This document shows, one piece after another, positions 1-10,369 of a DNA stretch of 23,039 bases. The stretch comes from Collodictyon triciliatum (taxonomy: Eukaryota; CRuMs). The position numbers were made by a program, and so were the translations under genes. The stretch is taken from assembly GCA_043381765.1 (NCBI GenBank), contig JBHJMP010000578.1:1-23039 (forward strand), in the 5' to 3' direction. Position 1 is the first letter of the stretch; each line of letters starts with the position of its first letter. Under the pieces are notes generated by a model. The model did no database searches. It was not told where the DNA came from and worked only from the letters and a program-made list of their open reading frames with translations.

Positions 1-362
1 TGACTGTCCAGAGTATTCTAGAGTCGTGGGTCATTTGGTATTGTGGGCCAAACAGGATGTCAGATGCGCTGAGTCGGTTGGGAGCATAATCAAGCTCAGG
101 GAGCATCTTGTGGGTAGCCTCTGTCACTTTTTGAGCAAGAGAGCACTTCACAAATGTGTGTTCGATAGTCATCTCCACTATGGCACATGGTACATTCTGG
201 AGAGGTCGTTGCTGCATGGACTACACGCGCGCCTATCCACAGCACTCTGTTGGAGATATTGAGAAGTAGGGCGCGATGTTTCGGGAGTAGATGAGGTATG
301 CGGGCTTGCTTCCAGCTTTTGACTATCAGCGGGTCTATATAATGCCTATACTTTCGGCCCAA
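1..362 (-). pseudogene. Fragment of non-LTR retrotransposon reverse transcriptase (C-terminal zinc-binding region)
   Basis: On the minus strand one frame reads HRALLLNISNRVLWIGARVV and then PECTMCHSGDD (CxxC codons at 183-194). A second frame then continues with TIEHTFVKCSLAQKVTEATH and, nearer the edge, SDILFGPQY and RILWTV. The order hydrophobic helix, CxxC, IEHxFxxC, ILFGP, LW is that of the zinc-binding domain after the reverse transcriptase of LINE-type elements (zf-RVT). The CxxC and HxxxxC halves lie in different frames, so there is an indel between about 145 and 183. The copy is truncated by the window edge at its 3' end, and no reverse transcriptase core is visible upstream. It is most likely a dead copy. 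A host gene built from such a domain cannot be excluded. Confidence 0.55.
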
Positions 363-515
363 CGACTCATCTTCTCTCCGGTTTGTAGGGATTCGGACTG
401 ATGATTTTATATCGGAAGAATTTGGAGTACGCCATGGCCATCGAGAATTGCGAACATCTTGTTTGTATCTGTGGCTTTTCGATCAAAAGAAACCAGGAAT
501 TCATACACACAAACC

Positions 516-735
516 TTTTTTTCTTCTTTCTTTTTTTTTCTTCTTTCTTTTTTTTTCTTCTTTCTTTTTTTTTCTTCTTTCTTTTTTTTTCTTCTTTCTT
601 TTTTTTCTTCTTTCTTTTTTTTCTTCTTTCTTTTTTTTTCTTCTTTCTTTTTTTTTCTTCTTTCTTTTTTTTCCTCTTTCTTTTTTTCTTCTTTCTTTTT
701 TTCTTCTTTCTTTTTCTTTTTCTTTTTCTTCTTCT
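516..735. repeat. Pyrimidine-rich imperfect tandem repeat (TTTCTTC + T-run)
   Basis: About 220 bases made of TTTCTTC followed by runs of 5-9 T, repeated with small length changes and ending in CTTTTT units. It finishes about 50 bases before the SUGP1 start codon, so it lies in the promoter or 5' UTR. The apparent poly-Phe/Leu/Ser or poly-Lys/Glu reading frames through it are by-products of the repeat. The stretch 363-515 shows nothing I can support. Confidence 0.85.
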
Positions 736-785
736 AATGCAACCTTGCAAGAATAGCCCCAAAAACCTCCACGCAATAAGCACAG

Positions 786-1486
786 ATGTCCCAAACCGAA
801 CCCGCAGCAAACAGCGCCACAAAGGACTCGGCCAGCGGCACCGTAAAGCTCAGCCTTTCCTCCACAGCCAAACCCCTCTCCTTTTCCTTCCAGAGCAAAA
901 AACCTGCAGGAAACGTCGCTGCACTCTTTTCCAACCAAGACGACGAAGATGACAAAGACCAAAGCCCCGCCAAGCACGCAAAGACATCCCTCTCTGCACT
1001 TTCAAAAAAGACTCCATTCTTGAATGCAAAGGCCCCAGAACCAAAGCAAATGCCCGCCGCAACAATATCTATTCAATCGCCAAAACCTCAAGACATCACT
1101 GCAGAAAAGAGGCTGGTTGAGTCACACAACCCGCCTTCGTTTGAGCAGAATCCGCCAGTGAAAAAGTCTCGCTGGGGTGAAACGCCCGCAGGTTTGGGTT
1201 TGTATATGTGTGTGCGATGTGTTTGACTCCTTTGCTTGTTGTCAAAAGTTTGCCAATAGGCTTACTCATGCCAATTCTGTTGCAGAGGCCGCGGGGCTCG
1301 CTGGTGCTCCGCTTGCTTTTTCTCCTGCTCCTCTTGATTCTGAGGCGCTCAAGGTCATCGAAAAGACGGCAGAGTATGTTGCCCGCGCTGGTCCGACATT
1401 GGAAAACACCATCATGGAGAAGCAGAAGGACAACCCTCAGTTTAGGTGCGATTTATATTCGTTGAGATTGATGCAATCACACATCC

Positions 1487-1580
<94 letters not shown>

Positions 1581-3764
1581 NTATTGTTATTGTTATTGTT
1601 ATGTTATTGTTATGTTATTGTTATTGTTATTGTTATTGTTATGTTATTGTTATGTTATTGTTATGTTATTGTTATGTTATTGTTATGTTATTGTTATGTT
1701 ATTGTTATTGTTATTGTTATTGTTATTGTTATTGTTATTGTTATTGTTATTGTTATTGTTATTGTTATTGTTATTGTTATTGTTATTGTTACTGTGTAGT
1801 ACATGTCTTCACGATGCATTCTGTTTTTACATAACTATTTTTTGATAGGTTTCTCTACGACCCGACTCTACCCGAAGCCATCCTGTATCGGCAACTTTTG
1901 CAGGCAAAGAGCGGCGCGCCATGGCAATCAGCAGCTACCCAATCTGCCACGTCCTCAGGATTTTCCACACAACAGCCTCGCGCTTCAAAGTTTTCATCTG
2001 TGCCGGTAACTTCATCAAATTACTTGTGTGGCAATATTTAATCACCAGTGTTTGCTCTCCATGCCGAGAATGATTGTACTTGTGTTTATACGCGGAGTGT
2101 TTGCGTCTGTGTGTTTGAAGAAAAAAGAAAGAAGAAAGAAGAAGGGATTTGCACATGCGAGTCTCCGAGAAACAAGGGGCTCAGGCTTTTTATTCAAATG
2201 TGAAAGAAAGGAACAAGGGTTTATAGAATTCTGAGCTTAGGCAGATCAATAATGAAGTATCTTGTGGCTTCTGCGACATTGTATTTTAGTAGAAAGAAAG
2301 AAATCAAATACAGGAAAATTGAGCCCAAACTAAAAAAAAAAAAGCCCTGGCCTAGAAGATATAAGTGAGGGAAACGCGCATACTCGAATTGATAAAGATA
2401 CGCAGCCTCCTGGTTATGTAGGACCTCCCCAAGTATCTGCGTTCTCCCAGTCGCCCACAGCAACACAATCTGCAGCCCCGCCCGGCGAATCGGCAGGCAC
2501 CAACGAAGACGATGGCGACGGTGCAGAATCGGAGGCAAGTGATGAAGAAGGCAAAATCAGTGAATACCAAAAGATTTTGGATGCTTACAAGAGGCAACGC
2601 GCACCGGCCCCAAAAGTAGATAATCCTGGTTAGTTTCCCAATCTGTGTTCTTTCATTTTTCTTTTTTTCTTATTGTTTTTGTGTGTGTGCGTGTGTGGTT
2701 GATTTTGTCCAACGAGAATATGTTCTGGTAAGATATAATGCCCCAAAGCGAAGTAGAAAGGAGAGGAAAAGAAAAGCATACAGTAGGACGAAACTCTCTT
2801 CATCACGTTATTTTTCTACGCAGAGGACGATGGTCGGAAACACCACATCGGAGATTTTATTCCAAAGGAAGAGCTCGAAAAGTTCCTCAGCAAAGCTTCG
2901 CAAGTGACCGGACGTGCTATTCCAGGCATTCCGCCAGTTTCCGTAATATCCCACTTATTTTCAGCGACTGTCATTACTTTGCCGTGGCGGTCACAATATC
3001 TCGCTATAATTCGTATTATTGTTGTTATTGTTATTTTGCGCTCAAGCTCGTTCCTTTTTCATTTCTCCTATCTCAATATCAGCCTGCACCAGCTGCAAGC
3101 GTCCTGGACGAAAGCAACGTCGGCCACAAGCTGATGGCGAAGATGGGCTGGCAACAAGGTTCTGTGCTCTAGAGACTGTGTCTATCATTTCTGCTGTTGC
3201 TTTTTTCCTTGTCTTCTTTCCCTTCTTTTTCCTTTTCCTTTACCTATTCTTTTTCTCTTTTTCTCTTTTTCTTTTCGATGGTTGATGAACGAGCTTCTCA
3301 TAAACCTTACCTCTGTGTATCTCGGACTGGAAACACAGGCCAGAAGCTGGGGCTGAACGAGAATGGACTGGAGAAGCCGATTGAGGCCACAAAGAGAGAG
3401 ACTGCCCTTGGCGTCGGCGCGTATGCTGTCGGAGACGTCACGCCCGAGGACGACGAGTTTGAGCTCTACCGCAAGCGCATGATGCTCTCCTACCGCTATC
3501 GGCCGAATCCTCTGGTTTGCATTGAGCTAGATGTTTCATCTTTTTCATGATTTATTATAATTATTTTATTTTATTTTTGCTTTGCTTTGCTGGAATGTTT
3601 GTGTTAGTTTAGATTATTCTTTGTATTGAAAATAAAAAAAAGTTTTGTTTTTTTCTATGAGTCGTGTATGTATTCATGCGTAATTACTTACGTATTTTAA
3701 TTGGGTTTTGATATGGTGCCTCCTTCTTGTACGACAGGGAAACCCACGGAAGCCGTATTACTGA
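786..3764 (+). CDS. SUGP1: SUGP1-like splicing factor (SURP and G-patch protein)
   Basis: Spliceosome-associated nuclear protein; in animals SUGP1 works with SF3B1 at the branch site. Exons: 786-1191, 1286-1445, 1849-2005, 2406-2628, 2824-2942, 3083-3158, 3339-3514, 3738-3764. All junctions are GT-AG, phases agree, and the total is 1344 nt (447 aa). The N-terminus is low-complexity and ends in KKSRWGE (about 125-131), like the U2AF-ligand-type KSRWG motif of human SUGP1. One SURP domain follows at about 158-205 (VIEKTAEYVARAG, NPQFRFLYDP). Next come an acidic stretch, HHIGDFIPKEELEKFL (human HFIGDFLPPDELEKFM), a G-patch from about 367 (NVGHKLMAKMGWQQG, then QKLGLNENGL), and the family C-terminus RKRMMLSYRYRPNPL and GNPRKPYY. 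Human SUGP1 has two SURP domains; I find one. The intron at 3159-3338 splits the G-patch. Confidence 0.93.
1488..1790. repeat. Intronic microsatellite: (ATT)n then (TTATTG)n / (TTATG)n
   Basis: About 31 ATT units run to 1580. One N sits at 1581, and then come about 200 bases of TTATTG hexamers mixed with TTATG pentamers. The tract fills most of SUGP1 intron 2 (1446-1848). The N lies at the junction between the two repeat types and probably marks an unresolved assembly point, so the true length may differ. The poly-Ile, poly-Tyr and CYCYCY translations are not coding. Confidence 0.9.
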
Positions 3765-4416
3765 ATGGATAGATTTGATTGATTGATGTGCTGCTTCCAC
3801 CTCCCGCATCACGCTCTATGGGCTCCTCCAATCGCGATGATGCTTCATAAGCAAATGATAAAATATGCCAAAAGGAATCAACCAACCAACCAAAAAAAAA
3901 AAAGAGAGAGAGAAGAAGGAAGAGGAGGATAGAAAGAACCACGAATATATTTTATACCAAACAGACATGTTGTGATAAAGTCAAGATAAGTTCACTGCAC
4001 GAAAGACAAATAAAAGGTACAGGCGGTTTTAAGGGCTTTGTGAGTAGTAGATGCGACTTTGAATTTGAGTTTGGTTAGGACCGTGGTTGTGCGGGATGGT
4101 TAAGTCCTTTGGTAAAGCGCGTTTGTGCTTGAGAGGCAAGAAGAAAAAGGAAATAATGCGAAAGGACATATATGGCAGGGTTCAATCATGACAGCCTCCT
4201 GGGGAAAAAAGAATGTGGCATTGAACGTCAGCGGCCAACGTCAAGAAGGTCTTCCAGGAGAATCTCGTCGTCTGATGGGAAAACTTGCCTATAACGCGGA
4301 TATTAGTGAGAAAGGACATTTAAAAAAAAAAAGAACGAATTTGGCTGGTTATTTAGTTATTTAATTGTTAGTATGGTTTTTATTGCACTGAAATGCGACG
4401 CCAGATATTGAGCTCA
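3765..4416. other. Convergent intergenic region between SUGP1 and the disordered-protein gene
   Basis: Shared 3' flank of two converging genes: SUGP1 ends at 3764 (+) and the next gene ends at 4417 (-). It contains short A runs and GA-rich stretches (about 3890-3930, 4321-4332). A 79-codon plus-strand frame at 4125-4364 has no recognisable motif. I see no RNA gene here. Confidence 0.5.
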
Positions 4417-6724
4417 TTACTTTCCTGGGCCCATGAACTTTGGTTTGTGCATGTTGGACTCGCTCATTCGAGAAGCGTCGATTTTGCCCTGTGTCCAAAT
4501 GAAGAATAAGTTGCTTTTATGTGTCTTTATTATAATTCTATATTTACGTATAAACAAGCTGTTCTTCAAAAATAGAGAAATGATACATGAACAGGATTTG
4601 CAAATACCCCGCTGGACCCATAAGACTGGTGGATAGGACTGGACACACTCGGCTCTATATAGATAAAGAGATAAGATTTCAATCGGCTTGGTCACTTTAA
4701 CCATCTAGTTTCTAATATTCATGAATGAGATTGTTCATGACCTATTATGAATGAGAATAATTCAAAGTGAAACTTTCAAATGAAATTGGTTGAAATAGAG
4801 TCGTCCAAAGCCTGGGAAAAGACACCAGAATTTGTATTAACTCACTTGTTTCAAAGTCGTGGTCGCGTGTGTGATTCTTTTTTATGCAAATATGTGAGCG
4901 TGAGATTCATATTATTTTAAAAAAAATAATCTGTGAGTCGTGAATGAGTCTATCATTATGTTATCGCGGCAATGATACATAGCAGAAGGACGATAAGTCC
5001 AAAAAGAAAAATGTGTTAAATGGTCAAACAACAAATACAAAAAAAAAAAAAGCAACAAACCGTTTTTCGTGAATTTACTTGTCGAAACTTTTCGTTATCG
5101 AATCCATCGCGTCCAGTATTTCGGCGCTGTGATTTAAAAAAAGTATAATCATTCAGATTGAATAGGAATATGAAAACAAAAGTGCAACAAAAATACGATA
5201 AAAGGGGTTCATGATTAAATGAACATACATCCGCAGAAAATGATGATTTGCTGTTGGTATTTGCAAAACTATTACTCCTGAGTAAGTATTGTAATTCGAT
5301 TTATTGAAAAGCGGCTGCCATGTAGAAAGATCTAATGATAATAAATTTACTGAACATGAAAAGCTTACTCAGAATTTCTCGGTGTATTTCCAGGAGTTAA
5401 ATCGATCAGTATCGCATCTTCTTCAGCAGATGTTTTACTCTCTTTTCTTGACTTAACTTCCATTGCCCTCTGGCTCTGCTTTTAAGATTTTGGCAGAATT
5501 AGTGACGCTCTTTGTTTTTGGTTGAAGAATGAGGATCGAATGGTTCTGTGATGAACAGATGTTTTCATCAATATATTACAGTTCTACTCTCCAAGCTTTT
5601 TACCAGCAGGTAAAAATGTACTTACATAATCTTGTTCGATATATCCTGGAGCTGAATACTCTGTTGTTGCTGATATCTTTTGTGTTTTGGGGCCAGAAGG
5701 CTTGGTATTCTTTCGAGGTGATAATCCAGTTGGAGAATATCCGGCAGTTGTGTAGTACCTAGGTTGCTGGTTGATAGGAGGAAAAGATGGCACACTCGAT
5801 TGTGCACGGTTCTCTGTATCTAATTACAAAAAAGAAAAATTTCTTTCAGTCTGCTTATTCACATCTAAATGTAACAAAAATCAAAATAAAGACGAATTTG
5901 AATGAACACTTGAGAAATAATAAATAAAAAAAAGAAAAAAAGAAGAGACTCTGCTTGTATAAGTAGTAAATCATTCATCAATACACCCATTAAGCAAACT
6001 ACAGTTCCATATGATATCACAACGTCCTATATAAACAATCATAATTTGGTGAGCCTTCTTCTGCGTTATTTGAATACTGGATGTATACTTTGTGAGTGAA
6101 GCGACCCAGTAGCCAAAGGTGGAATCGGTGGTGGGCTGCGCAATTGAGACATTTTTGGAGTGGATGGCTTTGAAGTTCCAGACTTTGGGGTGGATGGCTT
6201 CGAGGTCGAGTGTTTTGAAGAGGGTCTTTTTGGAGTGGGCGGCAAATTGGCGTGGGGATCCTCAGAAAGACCGGATATTTCTTTTTTATGAGTAGGAGAC
6301 TCAGACATTCGTGTTGCTTGGATAGTTTGCTCGGGTATAGCTTCCTAATCAAATAGTTTTTTTTTTGATAGTGAATATATTACTGTGACAAAAACAGTAG
6401 CTGCAAGCGTGAAAACGACAATATTGGTAAAAGATTTATAAATCCTCGTGTTGTGTGTTTATGGTATTTATTTTGATAAAGGAAATTAGTGCGGTCACAG
6501 GCAAAACTGTGGGCAAAGAAAGAAGGTAAAATTGCGTTGAACAAGATGATGAAGTCAAATGAGGAAGTTTCGATGACAGTGCATCTATGGGAAAATAATT
6601 TCATGGCTCTTACTTTGACTTCCGTTGTAGGCGCAGAGTTTGTTTGAACGACAACTGTCGTATGGCCTGGGCGAGTCGCACGGGCGTGTTTCTGCGACGA
6701 CTGGTGAGAAAGGATCCCGCCCAT
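4417..6724 (-). CDS. Unrecognised disordered Ser/Pro-rich protein, possible N-myristoylation
   Basis: Nine exons, 5' to 3': 6724-6614, 6344-6089, 5819-5626, 5478-5369, 5277-5229, 5126-5079, 4876-4846, 4654-4608, 4488-4417. All introns are GT-AG, all phases join and the sum is 918 nt (305 aa, stop TAA). The start ATG has a strong ACCATGG context. The protein begins MGGILSHQSS, which fits the MGxxxS myristoylation pattern. Most of it is low-complexity: repeated STSKPSTPKSG-type units near 80-110, PPPIPP, and many S/T-P sites suited to proline-directed kinases. A short hydrophobic patch, AILIDLTP (about 209-216), resembles a clathrin-box-like LIDL motif. The last exons read PSVSSPIHQSYGSSG and SNMHKPKFMGPGK. 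I do not recognise a family. The short 31-nt and 47-nt exons are the weakest part, but they are the combination whose phases agree from end to end. Confidence 0.6.
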
Positions 6725-7274
6725 GGTTCGCCACTGCAGATTTGCTGTTAGTTACTCTCTTTTGTTTGGTTCTAGAGAGATCCTTGTTCAGATCATAAGA
6801 TCGTGTATTTTTTTTTCCTTTATTAATAAGATCATGTATTTTAGAATCGCCTTCGAAAGGACCGCAGTGCTTCACTTGCCACCCGCTCGGCTTCTGGCGC
6901 ACCCTTCCTTCACGAAAGGCCAGATTCATCTCTACGATCATCCGGGTATTTTGTTTGTGCTGCGGAATAGTCGTTGGTTCAATGAGGTTTTCTTTTTTTG
7001 GTAAACATTAATAATTTTTCGTACCTTCTCGAATTATTCACGAGCGGCGTACAAAAATATACCATGTTATGGTAATTGATGATATGTTTGGTTATATGAC
7101 TTCTGTGCGTTTATGGAGAATTTTTCGAGTCGTTCGCATTCTGGTTTCTTATTGTGGATTAAAGGGTGTAAGTGTCCGTGGAGAAAATTCATCTGCATCT
7201 TACCCAGTTTCCAATACGAAATGATTTGGGTGAGGCAACCCTGTGATTACCGTAGTGTTGGGTAGGCGCGGGGA
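6725..7274. other. Intergenic region upstream of the disordered-protein gene
   Basis: Spacer between the TAMM41 stop (7275) and the start of the next minus-strand gene (6724). A minus-strand open frame at about 6790-6990 reads EGRVRQKPSGWQVKHCGPFE. Another exon-like segment lies at 7205-7287 (PTQHYGNHRVASPKSF, with a GTAAGA donor), partly overlapping the TAMM41 end. Neither joins a gene convincingly. They may be 5' UTR exons or chance. Confidence 0.4.
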
Positions 7275-9085
7275 TTATGGCGAGCTTTTCAGTTTCTTCT
7301 TAACTTTAGAGATTGAATAATCTAGTGATTTTGATAGACCCGCAGAGAAAACTCCCAATGCAGTCTGCTCGGTACTACTTCTTCGGACAATATCTCGAAG
7401 GGAACCGCAAAGCACCGCGCCGGGTTGTCCTCCGACTCTCTGGAATAGAGCTGGGTCTGGAGGCAGCGAATGTTGGATATTTTCTTTTCAGTTTACAAAT
7501 ATGTAAACAAATATAGTAGATGTGTAAATTTTTACATTTTCATATGTTTTCTTGTGCTTTGGGTGTGATACATACGGTTGGCAGGTGGGAATGAGTTTGT
7601 TATGGAACGACGAGCAATTTTTTCCAGTAATGAGCTTGGTAAGCGATGAAAAACGGTCGCCATATACTTTGGGTCCTTGTTGATCTAATGAGCCATCAAA
7701 TTGATCTGATTTTAATCAACTCATTTCGGATGCAAGACAACAATTGTAACTAATTACAGAAATGATGAATCTGAAATATCAAATCAACTGAATCTTGGTA
7801 TCAATATAAAAAAAAACTGGCTCTCCATTTTCCTTCTTTTTTTCTTTAATAAGAACCTCTATCAATCCCCTAGACGGCTCCAATATTTGATTGCTTCTGG
7901 ATAAAATTATAGGCTTGTAGAGCGCACGAAATTCAGAAAGGCTACCTTTTGCAATATTTTCGATTTTCTTTGGATTTTCAGCAAATAGCATACGGATGTC
8001 TCCTATTTTCAATATTAAATCAGCTTACTTTAACGATGGATGGTCCATTGGTTACGATTAAACAGAGAACAAAAATTATTGGAAGGCTGTTCAAATTGAA
8101 TCGAAAATGATAAGAGCTTTCATATGACCTAAGGCATTCGGGTAATCGCTATATTTTTTTAATTCTTTACCATGATATGAAATCCCAGTAATAAATTGGA
8201 ACAAGGCTAATTCGTTGGTCTTTTCAGGAAGACATAAACTAGCTACATCAATAGCAGCATTCAAATTATCGATAAAGGCACCTTCTACAGAAGGAAATCC
8301 TTGCACAAACATAACAGGCTTCTGCAGACGACCAGCCAAATACAGCTTATTCCAATGGAGCAAATCAGTTGTCGCCGACGATATGGAAGCTACTCCATAT
8401 TTTATTACCTGCTGAAGTAATTTTGATTGATACTAATTGGCTTTACAAGCAAATAAGCTTTTGCAGAGAGAGATTGGTTGAGATGTGCTTTCCATGCCAC
8501 TTTGCTGAAGAAGAGATGAAGTAAATAAATACCTGGCTGTCTCCTATCCTCACATATGGATTGAAATACACTTCAGCCGAAAAAGTGGTTTGTAGCTCTG
8601 TGATTCTGGACGACCCTAGCTTTCCAAGGAAAGAATAATGATCCGGATTTTTGATAAGGTTTTGCTGGTGCCAAACTTGTGTATTGTCAACAAGGAAGAT
8701 AAAGTCCACCATGTCGCCCTACACTTTGAGCTGGTTAGTTGGTTTTCTTGCATGTTAATTTGCTTTCCCTCTCGTGGTTATAAAGATACAAAAGCTAGAC
8801 TTATTATTTCACACCGTTTTAACTAAGTTTAAGTCAAAAAATAAAAATAAAATGCAACAAGTGATGTAGAATAGAGACACCAACAAACAACCAGGAAGAT
8901 AATACCAAATCATCAGAAATTAGTGTACTTCACAAGCGTCAACAAGAAGAAACAAATACAGATGAACCAAGACAGACCATTTTCTCTGCCTCTTGCGCGA
9001 ATACACCAGAGCCATATGCAAAGGCTGTCCTGACCGCAGGAAACCTTGAGCTCATCGTCCTCCAAAGTTGCTGCACGAGATTCAT
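7275..9085 (-). CDS. TAMM41: Mitochondrial CDP-diacylglycerol synthase (phosphatidate cytidylyltransferase, Tam41 family)
   Basis: Makes CDP-diacylglycerol from phosphatidate and CTP on the matrix side of the inner mitochondrial membrane, for cardiolipin synthesis. Exons: 9085-8960, 8718-8533, 8411-8171, 8002-7857, 7675-7576, 7483-7275. The total is 1008 nt (335 aa), within the family's usual range. The N-terminus MNLVQQLWRTMSSRFPAVR has three Arg and no acidic residues, consistent with a matrix-targeting helix. Then come AFAYGSGVF (nucleotidyltransferase GSG, about 25-27), DMVDFIFLVDN, HYSFLGKLG, IKYGVAS, LLHWNKLYLAGRLQKPV, SLSEFRALYKPI, HRLPSSLLEKI and the C-terminal IVRRSSTEQTALGVFSAGL (human IVRPSSIRQSTKGIFTAGL). 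The exon 3 acceptor could be 8408 instead of 8411. The exon 1 donor is taken as GTATTT at 8959 because it keeps phase. Confidence 0.92.
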
Positions 9086-9441
9086 CCTAACTGCGCAGAT
9101 ATGGTTACAGCTACAACAGCTCCGAAGGCAAAATTATATCCTGTGCTGCGAATAATACTGCTTGCTATCCCCCAGAAAGTGCCAACTTGTTCTAGAAGCG
9201 GGCCAATACAACTTAATAATAATAATAATAATAAATCATTAGTAATTAATGGCCCATGGAAACGACGGAGTAAAAATAACGATAGGATGTAAACGTATGC
9301 GGGTTATTAACAACTCTGCCAGTCAGAACGGGGGTGGCTCAATTATCCAATAATAAAAAAAAACACACACACACAAGCAGGCAAGGAGGGTTTCAACTTT
9401 GTTTATTCGAGGAGAGGGGCGATCAAGAAGGGTCAAAATCA
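9086..9441. other. Intergenic region upstream of TAMM41
   Basis: Spacer between two minus-strand genes. It holds an (AAT)n run at about 9213-9233 and an (AC)n run at about 9361-9373. A minus-strand frame without a clear ATG encodes a hydrophobic stretch (GTFWGIASSIIRSTGYNF, AFGAVVAVTISAQLG). Its TGA overlaps the TAMM41 ATG by one base (ATGA). I would not call it a gene. Confidence 0.4.
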
Positions 9442-10369
9442 TCATGAAGAGGCAGAGGATCCACTGGTTGACTCTGCTTCCGAGGCTGACGCTTGCGGAC
9501 TGCGATACTTGAGGCCTTTATAGAGGCTGAGTCCTTCGAAGTTGCGAGTTGGGAGATAGTAAGGATCGATGATCTCCTTCACTAGGTGGTGTTTCCTTTT
9601 GCTGAGAGGTCGTGTGTGCTCCAAAAGAACCTATGGCGAGATGAGAAGCAGCAGCAGCGCCAGTGATGTAAGGAGTAATTAGATAAATAAAAAAAATACA
9701 TGAAAACTGAAGAAATAATAATGTGTAAAAGATATATGAAGCGACAGAACGCAATTTGGTTGACATTAAAAAAAAGAGTCTCTTCAAGATACGAGTGAAT
9801 TATTATATGTCGTTGGATTCATGGTAATGTTTCTGCTTGTTTATAAATATTTTTATTTGGTAATTGTATATTGTATTCATTATCTTCGTTCCTGTGTTCT
9901 CGCCAACCAAATATGTTACCAATGGTCGCAAGTGCAGTTGAATAAAAAAAAAATGTAGTGATATGGAATATTTGCTATAGACTTTTTTTCTTCAATACCT
10001 TGTCACCGACAACGCATTGATCTTCTTCGTCGTGAGCGACGAGACGAGTGTACTTTGTTACATATTTTGTGTATAGGGGGTGAGAAACCCGGCGAGGAAC
10101 TTCCACAACAACCTATTAACGGATCGATGAGGCCATTAAAAAAGAAAATGAGAGCCCACATGTTTGTAGCTTGAGTTGACAGTAACCATTGATTTTTGGT
10201 TTTATTTGAGTAGCTAGACACCATTATATTATAGGGAAGAGAATGCATACGAGCAAAAACACATGTAGAGAAAGGATGGAAAAAGGTTGTGGGGCTACGA
10301 AAAGCACGCTCGACTCACCGATTTTTGCATCTTTGCTGAGACAACACGACCAACAGCTGTGAGAACCAT
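9442..10369 (-). CDS. MRPS17: Mitochondrial small-subunit ribosomal protein uS17
   Basis: Small-subunit rRNA-binding protein of the OB-fold uS17 family. Exons: 10369-10319, 10112-9999, 9630-9442. All junctions are phase 0 and GT-AG, 354 nt (117 aa, stop TGA). Exon 1 gives MVLTAVGRVVSAKMQKS (family: GxVVSxKMQKTV). Exon 2 gives VVVEVPRRVSHPLYTKYVTK, then AHDEEDQCVVGDK. Exon 3 gives VLLEHTRPLSKRKHHLVKEI and a Ser-rich tail. The bacterial-type KMQK and RPLSKxK signatures and the presence of introns point to a nuclear gene for the organelle ribosome. The start at 10369 matches where homologs begin. The frame stays open upstream to another ATG at 10606, adding 79 residues beginning MIIYPRLVKQIQTYSLKI, which could be a targeting sequence. 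Confidence 0.9.

Noticed and set aside
501-977. Long Lys/Glu-rich or Phe/Leu-rich open frames across the pyrimidine repeat
   Set aside because: They are translations of a simple repeat and overlap the supported SUGP1 exon 1 on the other strand.
1446-1845. Poly-Ile / poly-Tyr / CYCYCY open frames
   Set aside because: Microsatellite inside SUGP1 intron 2; splicing across it joins the two halves of the SURP domain exactly.
4966-5026. Minus-strand hydrophobic stretch FLFGLIVLLLCIIAAIT resembling a tail anchor of a SNARE
   Set aside because: An in-frame TAA lies just upstream and there is no AG acceptor between it and the preceding exon. T-rich intron sequence gives such peptides by chance.
5076-5126. 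Alternative frame AEILDAMDSITKSFDK ending in TAA as the C-terminus of the disordered protein
   Set aside because: It looks helical, but requires phase 2 where the previous exon ends in phase 0. The phase-0 frame continues through three more exons with matching phases.
7320-7490. Other open frames (plus and minus) across TAMM41 exon 6, such as CLQTQLYSRESEDNPARCF
   Set aside because: Only the frame with IVRRSSTEQTALGVFSAGL matches the Tam41 C-terminus and joins exon 5 in phase.
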